Source: Bacillota bacterium
GTDB lineage: Bacteria > Bacillota > Clostridia > DSM-8532
Assembly (NCBI GenBank): GCA_023415825.1
Contig: JAEZJF010000019.1
Span: forward strand, 62,001 to 126,000
Reading direction: 5' to 3'
Length of the DNA stretch: 64,000 nucleotides
This document shows positions 1 through 8,598 of this stretch, in pieces (the stretch's first letter is position 1; every line of letters starts with the position of its first letter). A model generated the notes under the pieces. The model searched no databases. It saw only the letters and a list, made by a program, of their open reading frames with translations, and was not told the DNA's origin. The translations under genes and the position numbers were made by a program.

Positions 1-1
1 T

Positions 2-1000
2 GGTGGCAGTGCCCTGGTATTCAGAGACCACCCCATGTATAAAAACATCAAAGAACTGGCCCTCAAGTACGGCTATATATTCGTGGCTTTGTCAAACGGT
101 CAGGATGCATGGGGAACCGACGACGGATTTTATAATCTGAATCTTTTGTATGCGTATATACAGGATAATTATCAGGTCGATCAAAAAGCTGTTCTGTATG
201 CGTATTCAGCTGGTGGAACCCTGGCTTACAGAATGATAAAAGAATATCCTGAAAAGGTTGACTTTATGGTAGGCACCTATCCGGTGTATGATATGACTTC
301 CTTTACAGGTACCTCTGCACAGGCAGCATGGGGTGTCAATAATTATAATGATTATGCGGCGGCTGTAGCGTCGGTCAACCCGTCTCATTACCCCGAAGCC
401 CTTGTGAACCACAGGATTTACTTATCCCATGGAAGCGTTGATACAGCGGTTCCCGTAGAATCCAATTCACAAAAGCTTAAGGACGACGTGACGGCCCTGG
501 GCGGAAGCGTAGAGCTTCAAATCGTTGTGGGCAAAGGCCACGATTCCACGGTGCCTGAATACTACACTACCACCGCCAACAATGCATTTAAAATCAATCC
601 AGCCCAGTACATCATGACGGTGGACGACCTTGTGGATGCAACCTCTTATGGGTTTAAGGTGAGGGCCTCGGACCAATACAATACGTCTGACAGCAACACG
701 ATTCTTCTGGAAACAAGCTTTGCGGTTGATGTTGCGGCGGCCTTTGATTCGTTTAGAGCAATTTTAGGAAAATACTATAGTGCAGGAACTATCGAACAGC
801 CAGTGTTCAAACAACTTATGAACAGCTTGGATCAGGCACAGCATCATGATGATAAAGGGGACCAGCTTATTGCGGCTAAGCATTTGGAAGACTTAAGAAA
901 GCATCTTAACAACAAAGCAATGGGAAAAAAGATAGAAGAAGGTGCTAAAGAAGTATTGCTTAGTAACGCAGCCTCGATGATTACAATGTTGCTTAAATAG
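2..1000 (+). CDS. Secreted alpha/beta-hydrolase (esterase), 5'-truncated by window edge
   Basis: The frame is open from base 2, so the gene starts outside the window; the ATG at 35 is only an internal methionine. The fold is alpha/beta hydrolase, with the nucleophile motif YSAGG (Ser codon at 206-208), a downstream HGSVDTAVP segment carrying the likely acid Asp, and a GKGHDS segment carrying the likely His. After the catalytic part comes a short stretch resembling the end of a fibronectin type III domain (TSYGFKVRASDQYNT). The last ~85 residues are a helical module with the spacing of the FIMAH domain that ends many large secreted Firmicutes glycan-active enzymes. I infer an extracellular carbohydrate or peptide esterase. 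The substrate is not visible and the missing N-terminus may hold further domains. Confidence 0.75.
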   Translation, partial: GGSALVFRDHPMYKNIKELALKYGYIFVALSNGQDAWGTDDGFYNLNLLYAYIQDNYQVDQKAVLYAYSAGGTLAYRMIKEYPEKVDFMVGTYPVYDMTSFTGTSAQAAWGVNNYNDYAAAVASVNPSHYPEALVNHRIYLSHGSVDTAVPVESNSQKLKDDVTALGGSVELQIVVGKGHDSTVPEYYTTTANNAFKINPAQYIMTVDDLVDATSYGFKVRASDQYNTSDSNTILLETSFAVDVAAAFDSFRAILGKYYSAGTIEQPVFKQLMNSLDQAQHHDDKGDQLIAAKHLEDLRKHLNNKAMGKKIEEGAKEVLLSNAASMITMLLK

Positions 1001-1039
1001 CTATTTTAAGACACCTAATTCGTTAACTTATGTAAAGCT

Positions 1040-1072
1040 GCTGCCCTGCTTTTGTAAAACAAGCGGGGCAGC
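1040..1072 (+). terminator. Hairpin after the esterase gene
   Basis: A 12-bp inverted repeat (arms 1040-1051 and 1061-1072, one G-T wobble, 9-nt loop) lies 40 nt after the esterase stop. No T-tract follows, so it may be a weak terminator or a 3'-end stabilising stem. Confidence 0.45.
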
Positions 1073-1110
1073 CCTATGCAAAATGAGAATAAAAAAGGAG
1101 TATTTGTTCA

Positions 1111-2022
1111 ATGGTTCTGAAACGCTTTGAAGGTGTTATTGCAGCAGCTCCCACGCTGTTTGGCTCAGGCGGGGAAATTGATGAGAAAGCTACAAGAGCA
1201 CTCATGGAACATTATGTATCATCCCAATTGAATGGTGTATTTTTGCTTTCATCTACCGGCGAATATTTCACCCTATCACAAAAAAAACGTGAGCAGTTTG
1301 TGGAGACAGCAGCAGAGCAGATTGGCGGTAGACTTCCGCTAATGGTCATGGTTAGCGATGCTTGCTTGGATACAGTTAAGGAGAATATCCGCATCATGGC
1401 CTCAAAGGCAGTGGATGCACTGGTGTTGACAGCACCTTATTATTATAAGTATACACAAAATGAGTTGTATCACTTTTTTACTGAGGCCTCGGAAGCAAGC
1501 CCCCTCCCTCTTTTAGTGTATAATCAGCCCAACAGACTCCCCAATGAATTAGGCGAGGAATTGGTTATCCAGTTGAGTAAGCATCCCAATATCATTGGCA
1601 TTAAGGATACCAGTGCCGATACCGTAAGGATGATGCGGTTAATGCGCTACTGTAAGAGTTATCCAAACTTTTTGTACTATGCGGGAGCTGAAGGTGTTGC
1701 AGCTTATGCTGCCATGTTGGAGACTAATTTCGTATATGCTTTGGCCTCCGTTAAACCCGAGTTGTTTTTAGAAATGAGAAGACTGGGACAGAAAAAGGAT
1801 ATGGACGCTTTAATGCACTTGCAGAAAAAAGTCGACAAGCTTTGCGGTATGTTCTCATCAGTCCGAGGCGGTTCCGCTGCAAGCTTCTCCAATTTTGCCT
1901 ACAGCATTAAAATCGCGCTGGAAACAATGGGTATCGGTGAAGCCCATGTTTCGCAGTTTGACGACAAACCGGACAAGGATGCATACGACAGGATATCCAG
2001 CATTCTCAAATGTACTGAATAG
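1111..2022 (+). CDS. Dihydrodipicolinate synthase / N-acetylneuraminate lyase family aldolase
   Basis: This is a 303-residue TIM-barrel class I aldolase of the DapA/NanA family, full length for the family. The SSTGE loop binds the pyruvate carboxylate, Tyr137 (VYNQP) is the catalytic tyrosine, and Lys165 in GIKDTSAD is the Schiff-base lysine. An AAAAGGAG ribosome site precedes the ATG. It is followed after 11 nt by an FAD oxidoreductase and then by an AraC-type regulator and kinase, and no lysine-pathway gene is nearby. A catabolic role on a 2-keto-3-deoxy or sialic-type sugar acid is therefore more likely than lysine synthesis. The exact substrate cannot be read from the sequence. Confidence 0.85.
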   Translation: MVLKRFEGVIAAAPTLFGSGGEIDEKATRALMEHYVSSQLNGVFLLSSTGEYFTLSQKKREQFVETAAEQIGGRLPLMVMVSDACLDTVKENIRIMASKAVDALVLTAPYYYKYTQNELYHFFTEASEASPLPLLVYNQPNRLPNELGEELVIQLSKHPNIIGIKDTSADTVRMMRLMRYCKSYPNFLYYAGAEGVAAYAAMLETNFVYALASVKPELFLEMRRLGQKKDMDALMHLQKKVDKLCGMFSSVRGGSAASFSNFAYSIKIALETMGIGEAHVSQFDDKPDKDAYDRISSILKCTE

Positions 2023-2033
2023 GGGTGGGATCA

Positions 2034-4217
2034 ATGGAAAAACGGAAGGCGTTGGTCATTAATAAGGATTTGACAATAGTCGGCGGAGGACTGGCAGGGG
2101 TATGCGCAGCGGTAGCGGCTGCCAGGGAAGGTATTGATGTAGCTCTGATTCAGGACAGACCGGTTCTTGGCGGCAACTCAAGCAGTGAAATCCGTGTGTG
2201 GGCCGTTGGCTCAAACGCTATGGGGAATAATCGCTATGCCGCTGAAAGCGGTATTATCGGAGAGATTGATCTGGAGAACCTTTACCGGAATCCGGAGGGA
2301 AATCCCTATCTATGGGACGCTCTGCTTTTGGATGTTGTTAAGCGTGAGAAAAAGATTGAACTGTTTTTGAACACTTCTGTTCAAGAGGTGGAAAAAAAGG
2401 AGAACGAAATATCTTCCTTAACCGCGTATCAGTCCGCATCAGAAAAAAAACTGATTTTTCAATCCAGGCTCTATATGGACTGTACGGGGGATGGCTCTAT
2501 CGGCTATTGGGCCGGAGCATCTTACATGCAAGGCAAGGAAGGCCAGGAGACTTTTGGTGAGGATCTGGCACCTGAACAGCCCCAGGCTTACACATTGGGA
2601 AGCACACTATTCTTTTATGTCCGGAACACCGACGAGCCGGTTAAGTTTATCCCCCCTGATTTTGCCTATCCGCTAGAATATATCAAGGATTTGATGACAC
2701 GAACCAACAAGTCTATCAAGATAACCGACAATGGCTGCGACTTATGGTGGATTGAGTATGGGGGCGTTAGGAATACCATCAACGATAACGAAAGCATCAA
2801 GGAAGAGCTTCAAAGGCTTGTTTTTGGCCTGTGGAACTACATCAAAAACAGCGGTGAATTTGGCGCCGAGAAACTAACCCTGGAGTGGGTGGGGAGCATT
2901 CCCGGCAAGCGTGAGTCCAGAAGGTTTATAGGGGATCTGGTATTAACACAAAATCATATCCTGCAGCATCAGAACTTTGATGATGCTGTCTGCAGCGGAG
3001 GATGGCCTATTGACGTTCATCCCGAGGAAGGTATTTATTCCGTCAAAAAGTCTTGCCACCAGACACCGACCGGAATTTATCAGATTCCGTTGAGATGCCT
3101 GTATTCCAAGGATATTAAGAACCTGATGCTTGCTGGAAGAAACATCAGCGCAAGCCACATGGCTTTTGCTTCGACGCGTGTTATGAAAACCTGTGCCCTG
3201 ACAGGTCAGGCAGCCGGAACTGCTGCCGCTTATGTTATACAGGCCGAGAAACTGCCCTATCAGCTTCTGCCCCATGAAATAAAAAGTATACAGCAGCTTC
3301 TTGCTAAACGGGATGTTTGGCTACATGGATTGGAAAATCCGGATAGGGAGGATATAGCCGGGGAATCAACTGTGACCGCATCAGGCTATCGCAGCTTTTC
3401 ATCGGAATCAATGAATGGCAAAGTGGCGTTGGATGAGGAACTTTATATCTTAATGCCGGCTCTTGAGAAATTGGATACTTTGCAGCTTATGTTGAGCGGA
3501 GAAGCCGTCAGCAAGGCTGAGATTGAAGTGTATACCGCTGATGCCCGCCAGGCTTATAAAGGGCTTCAAAGCAGGGGGACTTTCAGGGCCGACTATGGTG
3601 AGGGCATGGATTGGGTGTTGTTCTCCTGTCATCTTTCGTTGGATGGAACACATCATGTCATTATAAAAATAATGGCCCAAGAGGGTGCTTTTATCGGTGT
3701 GGCAAAGGAATCCTGCTGTGGTGTTATCGGTTCAATCGGATCCATTAAAGATATGAGGCTGTTTCATCCGTGCTTTAAATTGGCCCCCGAACCGGCTTTC
3801 TTTACTCCTGGCAATATAACCAATGGCATTACCCGTCCCGAAAAGCAACCCGATATTTGGATATCCAATGGCCTAAGCAAGGGACCTGCATGGATGGAGC
3901 TCACTTTTAGAGAAGTAAAGGCTATCAGCCAAATTCAATTGCTGTTCAATCCAGACTTTAACAGGGATTTTAATCCGCTGAGACCGGATTATTATAAAAA
4001 TGGCTGGGGTCAAATGCCCGGCGAATTGGTCAAGAGCTTTACGTTGAAAGCACGGGAAGGGGACGGAAGGTTTGAGGAAATTGCCAGAGTGGACAATCAG
4101 ATTATTAGGCAATTCTGTCTGAATGCAAACCTAAAAACCGATTGTATCAGGGTCGAATTTAACCAAACCCACGGGAGTGATTTTGCCCAGGTATTTGAAA
4201 TCAGGGTTTATCCGTAA
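2034..4217 (+). CDS. FAD-dependent oxidoreductase with C-terminal discoidin-like domain
   Basis: The N-terminus has the dinucleotide fold IVGGGLAGVCAA, then the GGNSSSEIR segment typical of the PF12831 family of FAD oxidoreductases found in glycan loci. A second FAD motif (NLMLAGRNISAS) lies in the middle. The last ~150 residues (from FFTPGNITNG) form a galactose-binding-like beta-sandwich resembling F5/8 type C domains, an uncommon addition on a protein with no signal peptide. I chose ATG 2034 because AGGGGTG sits 6 nt upstream; the GTG at 2025 lies inside that ribosome site. It is co-transcribed with the upstream lyase, so the pair probably oxidises and then cleaves the same sugar derivative; this is inference. 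Confidence 0.8.
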   Translation: MEKRKALVINKDLTIVGGGLAGVCAAVAAAREGIDVALIQDRPVLGGNSSSEIRVWAVGSNAMGNNRYAAESGIIGEIDLENLYRNPEGNPYLWDALLLDVVKREKKIELFLNTSVQEVEKKENEISSLTAYQSASEKKLIFQSRLYMDCTGDGSIGYWAGASYMQGKEGQETFGEDLAPEQPQAYTLGSTLFFYVRNTDEPVKFIPPDFAYPLEYIKDLMTRTNKSIKITDNGCDLWWIEYGGVRNTINDNESIKEELQRLVFGLWNYIKNSGEFGAEKLTLEWVGSIPGKRESRRFIGDLVLTQNHILQHQNFDDAVCSGGWPIDVHPEEGIYSVKKSCHQTPTGIYQIPLRCLYSKDIKNLMLAGRNISASHMAFASTRVMKTCALTGQAAGTAAAYVIQAEKLPYQLLPHEIKSIQQLLAKRDVWLHGLENPDREDIAGESTVTASGYRSFSSESMNGKVALDEELYILMPALEKLDTLQLMLSGEAVSKAEIEVYTADARQAYKGLQSRGTFRADYGEGMDWVLFSCHLSLDGTHHVIIKIMAQEGAFIGVAKESCCGVIGSIGSIKDMRLFHPCFKLAPEPAFFTPGNITNGITRPEKQPDIWISNGLSKGPAWMELTFREVKAISQIQLLFNPDFNRDFNPLRPDYYKNGWGQMPGELVKSFTLKAREGDGRFEEIARVDNQIIRQFCLNANLKTDCIRVEFNQTHGSDFAQVFEIRVYP

Positions 4218-4228
4218 AGGTTTTGAGA

Positions 4229-4257
4229 TTCACGCATAGAAAAGACTATGGTATAAT
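4229..4257 (+). promoter_or_regulatory. Candidate sigma-A promoter for the first regulator/kinase pair
   Basis: TTCACG (4229-4234), 17-nt spacer, perfect TATAAT (4252-4257). It lies just after the oxidoreductase stop and before the regulator's ATG at 4328, so the two-component pair can be expressed apart from the catabolic genes. Confidence 0.5.
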
Positions 4258-4327
4258 TGGTGTCAGATGCGTTTCAGAAGACCAGGCTTACCAGATTTCA
4301 TTAATTAAGAGGAGTCCTGAAACAAGT

Positions 4328-5923
4328 ATGTACTATTCTGTTTTGATTGTTGACGATGATAAACGTATCCGGTCAGGGCTAATCAATAGCATTGATTGGA
4401 ACAGCATGGGATTTGACATTCCTAATCAGGCGGATAGTGTTTCATCTGCGTTAGCTTTTTTTTCCCAGCAGCGTATAGATGTTCTCATAACGGATATCAG
4501 GATGCCAGGCGGCTCCGGCCTTGAGCTTTGCCAGCGGGTATCCGCTCTTTATCCCAAAACGACCATACTTGTTTTAAGCGGATTCAGTGATTTTGAGTAT
4601 GCGCAGCAAGCCATTCAGTTCGGTGTAAAATATTATCTGACTAAACCTACGGATTTAGTAGAGTTCAGGACTGTTTTGTCCGACGTATATCATCGCCTTG
4701 AATCGGAACGAAAGGCCGTAATGCGGGTTAACGAAATAGAGAAGCGCTATAATCAAACTGTTCAATTGCTGATTGAACAGCTTTGTGTTGATATTTCCTA
4801 TGGCACAGTCCGAAATGATACTTCATTTAGAAATTTTCTTGAAGAAAATCGTATTGTTTTCCCTTACACCTTTTATTGTGTTGCGTCCTGTGAACTCAAG
4901 AACAAATCAGCAGACACCAAATACGGGGACATGTATCTGTTGGACCTCTTAGCGAATTTTATTAATATGCATTTTAAGGCTTATGAAATTATTTTTTACA
5001 CCTATCGAATGAATGTTTATAGCATTAATATACTTTTTAATTACAATGACCCCCAACTTTTGCGTCAGGCAGTGGATCAGTTGAATATTAACTGTGCCCA
5101 AATCTTAAATCTGGAAATCAATATGGTCATCTCCGGCTCTACCACAAGCCTTGAAGGTGTCGCAGAATGTTACAACCAAATACATAAGCTTACAGATGAT
5201 AGCATTACAAAACACCCAACATATGGAGCAAATGAAAATTCCAATTCTAAAGAACTTCCTTTATGGGATTCATCATATATTAAGGAAGTCATTAATCAAC
5301 TGCTTTCCTATATTAGCTCTTGTGAGGAAGACAAGGCGTTTAATCTGATTGATAGGCTGTTTTCCCACTCCGTAACAACGCATATTGACTATTGTAAGGA
5401 TTTGTTTATGCGTCTGATATTTGCTATTGAACAGCATATCACCTTTTATAATCTGCAATTATCTGATATTTGGGGAGAATGCTCCCAAATGGTTAAAAAT
5501 GCACAAAAGCTTCAAAGTGTTCAAGAGATTTGTGACTCACTTAAAGACTGTATCTCCCAAATCATTGCCACAATGCAGAAATCCAGGTCATCCTTTTCTA
5601 ATAAGCTGGTGGACCAAATAAAACAATATATAGAAAATCACTTTACCGAGGATATCAGCTTATATTCATCATCAGAGAATGTTCACTTAAGCCCGAGCTA
5701 TATAAGTAGAATTTTTAAAAAAAGTACGGGCTGTAATTTCGTAGAATACCTCACAACTGTTCGTATTAATAAGGCAAAAGAACTGCTGGCCAATACGAAT
5801 ATAAAAGTATATGAAGTTGCTGAGATGGTTGGTTATAAAAGTACGAAGCATTTTTCTATGGTTTTTAAAGGACAGGTCGGCGTTACTCCTCTTAACTATA
5901 AAAAAAGCGTTTTTCAAAAATGA
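4328..5923 (+). CDS. YesN-type response regulator, AraC DNA-binding output
   Basis: A receiver domain (residues ~4-120) has the acidic cluster VDDD, phospho-acceptor Asp56 in LITDIRMPGG and the switch lysine in YLTKPTD. A ~280-residue linker follows, and the end is a paired helix-turn-helix AraC domain (SPSYISRIFKK, then VAEMVGYKSTKHFSMVFK). The frame is open from a TTG at 4223, but a TATAAT promoter lies inside that stretch and the receiver fold begins at MYYSVLIVDDD, so I start at ATG 4328 (GAGGAG upstream, long spacing). It overlaps the kinase gene by ATGA, which indicates translational coupling. Likely targets are the lyase/oxidoreductase genes upstream or the esterase. Confidence 0.88.
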   Translation: MYYSVLIVDDDKRIRSGLINSIDWNSMGFDIPNQADSVSSALAFFSQQRIDVLITDIRMPGGSGLELCQRVSALYPKTTILVLSGFSDFEYAQQAIQFGVKYYLTKPTDLVEFRTVLSDVYHRLESERKAVMRVNEIEKRYNQTVQLLIEQLCVDISYGTVRNDTSFRNFLEENRIVFPYTFYCVASCELKNKSADTKYGDMYLLDLLANFINMHFKAYEIIFYTYRMNVYSINILFNYNDPQLLRQAVDQLNINCAQILNLEINMVISGSTTSLEGVAECYNQIHKLTDDSITKHPTYGANENSNSKELPLWDSSYIKEVINQLLSYISSCEEDKAFNLIDRLFSHSVTTHIDYCKDLFMRLIFAIEQHITFYNLQLSDIWGECSQMVKNAQKLQSVQEICDSLKDCISQIIATMQKSRSSFSNKLVDQIKQYIENHFTEDISLYSSSENVHLSPSYISRIFKKSTGCNFVEYLTTVRINKAKELLANTNIKVYEVAEMVGYKSTKHFSMVFKGQVGVTPLNYKKSVFQK

Positions 5924-7710
5924 AAGAAGAGACCATGAAATATTTTACGAAAAGATCTTTTATAACAAATTTGGGCATTATGTTTCTCTGTGTTGTTGTT
6001 CCCTACATAGTATCCAGTGTTTTATTCACAAATCTGTGGATTACTGAGACAAAAGACAAAGCCTATGAATCTGATACTACGATGCTTTCACTTGCTGCCC
6101 AAAGCTTTGATAATTTATTGAGCGATACAACTCAGATAATGGCCCTTCTGGAGTTTGATTCAAATTTTACTGCTGCATTGGAGAGTCTTGACAGAGCTGA
6201 CACAAAAATATCCGCGACACATATCCTTTATCTGAATAATGTTTGGAGTAACACCTCCCGTGCTCTTTTGGCAAAGCCCTATGTTAAATCAGCATATTTA
6301 TATCTTGAAAAACGACCAGACATTGTATTCACGAATGAAGGAGTAAGAAATATTGACAATATTAGGGAAACAAGTTGGATTAATGCCTATCGAGGCCAGG
6401 ATCCCAATATTAAGCTTTGGGCCGACCGCCTGGTGGAAGATAGAAGCAACACAACAAATCAAGCAGAATCTATTTTTCTCTTTCGTCGGGTTCCAATCCT
6501 TCAATGGGAAACTACAAATGAAGGTGTTATGGTAGTAAGTTTAGATCGAAAATATTTTGACTCAATGTTTTCAAATTTTTTAATGATTAATGAAAAGAAT
6601 ATTTATATATTAGATGATCAAAATACTCAAATTTATAGTAACACTGTCTCAAATGCTGAAACCTTTGTGTCATTTAATGATATTCGTGTAGCAGATAGTC
6701 AGAGAATGGTGAAATCGACTTCAGAAGAAGATTTTCTTGTTTCAATTGTAAATTCCAGGTATTTTAACTGGACTTATATTTCCGCTGTTCCACTCTCTAT
6801 TGTTTTAAAACAGCTTAACGGGATGATAAATACTACAGTTATCTTCTCCTGTATCTCGCTTTCCGTCTGTCTGTTTCTAACGCTTTTCGTCACAATCAAT
6901 AATTACCGTCCGGTGAAGCTCATGCTGCATATGATAAACGAATACAATGAACACAACACCATTCATCATGTAAAAGCTTCATTGAATAACGAATACGGAT
7001 ATATTATTTACAATCTTTTGCAAACATTCATTAAAAAGCAGGAAATAGAGAAAAAGCTTTCCGAAGAAATAGCATTGCAAAAAGAAAGCAGTCTGCTTGC
7101 TTTACAATCGCAAATAAACCCTCACTTTTTATATAATTTATTGGAAACCATTAATTGGGAGGCTATTGATCTTTTAGGCGAAGGCAACACGATTTCAAAA
7201 ATACTGTTGTCCATGGCCTCCAATCTTCGTTACATAACGACAAACAGCTATACGCCGGTTACCATTCAGGAAGACCTTGATAATCTGAAAAAATATATAG
7301 CCATTTATCAGATGATGGACCCTGATCGGATATCCTTTACTTTCCGGATTGACCCTACGATTCTATCAATTAAAGTTCATAAGCTTTTAATACAGCCACT
7401 GGTTGAAAATGCAATAAATCATGGCATGAGCAATACAAAAGCAGGTGGGAAGATTCGCATAAGCATAAAAAGGGTAAAGGGTTCTCTGCTTGCCAAAGTG
7501 ACAGACAATGGACGAGGAATTTCAAAAGATAAACTTGAAATGCTTCGGAATCAGCTGAAAGATTCCTCTTTTCCTAATAATGATCATCTTGGCCTGAAAA
7601 ATGTTGATGATAGGCTTAAGTTAAAATATGGACAGCTCGGCCTGAAGTTGAGGAGTAAGCCGCAATTAGGTACAGTCGTCTATTTTTTGCTGCCAGTTAA
7701 TGATGAATGA
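5920..7710 (+). CDS. YesM-type sensor histidine kinase with large extracellular sensor
   Basis: A transmembrane helix at ~15-35 is followed by a ~260-residue extracellular region of Cache-like size and pattern, a second helix at ~298-322, a HAMP-like linker, and the His_kinase core. His402 lies in INPHFLYN, the N-box is PLVENAINHG and the G-box is DNGRGIS. These are the hallmarks of YesM/LytS-type kinases paired with YesN regulators. The ATG overlaps the regulator's stop; a second ATG at 5935 is possible. It presumably senses a carbohydrate or its breakdown product outside the cell. Confidence 0.88.
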   Translation: MKEETMKYFTKRSFITNLGIMFLCVVVPYIVSSVLFTNLWITETKDKAYESDTTMLSLAAQSFDNLLSDTTQIMALLEFDSNFTAALESLDRADTKISATHILYLNNVWSNTSRALLAKPYVKSAYLYLEKRPDIVFTNEGVRNIDNIRETSWINAYRGQDPNIKLWADRLVEDRSNTTNQAESIFLFRRVPILQWETTNEGVMVVSLDRKYFDSMFSNFLMINEKNIYILDDQNTQIYSNTVSNAETFVSFNDIRVADSQRMVKSTSEEDFLVSIVNSRYFNWTYISAVPLSIVLKQLNGMINTTVIFSCISLSVCLFLTLFVTINNYRPVKLMLHMINEYNEHNTIHHVKASLNNEYGYIIYNLLQTFIKKQEIEKKLSEEIALQKESSLLALQSQINPHFLYNLLETINWEAIDLLGEGNTISKILLSMASNLRYITTNSYTPVTIQEDLDNLKKYIAIYQMMDPDRISFTFRIDPTILSIKVHKLLIQPLVENAINHGMSNTKAGGKIRISIKRVKGSLLAKVTDNGRGISKDKLEMLRNQLKDSSFPNNDHLGLKNVDDRLKLKYGQLGLKLRSKPQLGTVVYFLLPVNDE

Positions 7711-7776
7711 ATCACTGCCGTATATTATAATAATGATATGCTCATAAAGCCCAATAGATGGAGGCGATGCAAAAGT

Positions 7777-8526
7777 ATGAAAGCAAAAATATTATTAGGA
7801 GTAATTGCTATAAGCTCAGTAGTTATTTTCTCGATTATAGCCTGCGGGCAAGGAGTTAAATCAGAGGCGAAATCTATTCCTCCCATTACACAAGATCAAA
7901 AAGCAATAGCTTTAAAATTTCAATCCGTCACAGTAGAAGATAATACCGTCAGTATATCAGAGGATGTAATTGTGGAGATATTCAAGCAATATGAGATTGA
8001 GGGTAACAAGTACATTATTTTTACCGAAAAAGACGATACAGAAAACTTACATAGCGGTGTTATTATAGATAAGAAAATCTATGATTTCGGAAAAGTGTCC
8101 ATGATGGGAGATGAGAACAGTACCGATTTATACTCCATTGAAGAAAAAGAGCTATATGGTAAGCAATTAGTGAAAATTAGGGGTACTCTCGGTGCGAACT
8201 ATGCAACAACAAATTATTATTATATAGAAAATCAAGTACCCCAAGTATTTCTACATTCAGAAGGAATTACAAAAGAAGTAGATTTGGATGGTGACGGTAT
8301 CCAGGAGATTGTTGCTTCGACTTCCCTTGGCGCTGCATCGTCTGCCGATATTTATAAATACGAAAATGGCAGTTTTACAGTTGCCAATTTAAATGAAGCA
8401 TTGGATGCGATAACCGTTTTCCTCGCGGAAACAGACGGAAAAGTATTTGAGGCATACTTTAAAGACTTACCAAACCAACCCAAACATTACGAGTACACCA
8501 AACAGGGACTAAAAGAATTAAATTAG
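7777..8526 (+). CDS. Lipoprotein with VCBS/FG-GAP-like motif
   Basis: The start is ATG 7777 with GGAGG 12 nt upstream; the frame is open from 7738, but those 13 residues are charged and would spoil the signal. The product is 249 residues with a lipoprotein signal peptide ending in SIIAC (lipobox). Most of the mature part is unrecognised beta-rich sequence. Near residues 180-195 there is a DLDGDGIQEI calcium-loop motif, typical of FG-GAP/VCBS repeats. It lies 66 nt after the kinase gene on the same strand and may be an accessory of that sensor, but no direct evidence shows this. Function unknown. Confidence 0.6.
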   Translation: MKAKILLGVIAISSVVIFSIIACGQGVKSEAKSIPPITQDQKAIALKFQSVTVEDNTVSISEDVIVEIFKQYEIEGNKYIIFTEKDDTENLHSGVIIDKKIYDFGKVSMMGDENSTDLYSIEEKELYGKQLVKIRGTLGANYATTNYYYIENQVPQVFLHSEGITKEVDLDGDGIQEIVASTSLGAASSADIYKYENGSFTVANLNEALDAITVFLAETDGKVFEAYFKDLPNQPKHYEYTKQGLKELN

Positions 8527-8534
8527 CACGGTGA

Positions 8535-8569
8535 GCCGAAGCAAGCCGCTTAGTAGCGGCTTGCTCGGC
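8535..8569. terminator. Intergenic hairpin between converging genes
   Basis: A long inverted repeat (arms 8535-8550 and 8555-8569, one bulged base, TAGT loop) sits between the plus-strand lipoprotein gene and the end of the minus-strand exporter operon. T-tracts are poor on both sides. Its position suggests a bidirectional terminator or barrier. Confidence 0.55.
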
Positions 8570-8598
8570 AACATGATTACGGTCTTTCCTCTTTTTTA

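Noticed and set aside
35..1000. Complete esterase gene starting at ATG 35
   Set aside because: The frame is open to base 2 with coding-like residues, no ribosome site precedes ATG 35, and the hydrolase fold lacks its first strands, so the gene begins outside the window.
1111..2022. Biosynthetic dihydrodipicolinate synthase (dapA)
   Set aside because: No lysine or peptidoglycan genes nearby; it is in an operon with an oxidoreductase and a sugar-type regulator, so a catabolic aldolase is more likely.
4223..4327. N-terminal extension of the first response regulator from TTG 4223
   Set aside because: It contains a TATAAT promoter and lies before the natural start of the receiver fold; ATG 4328 fits better.
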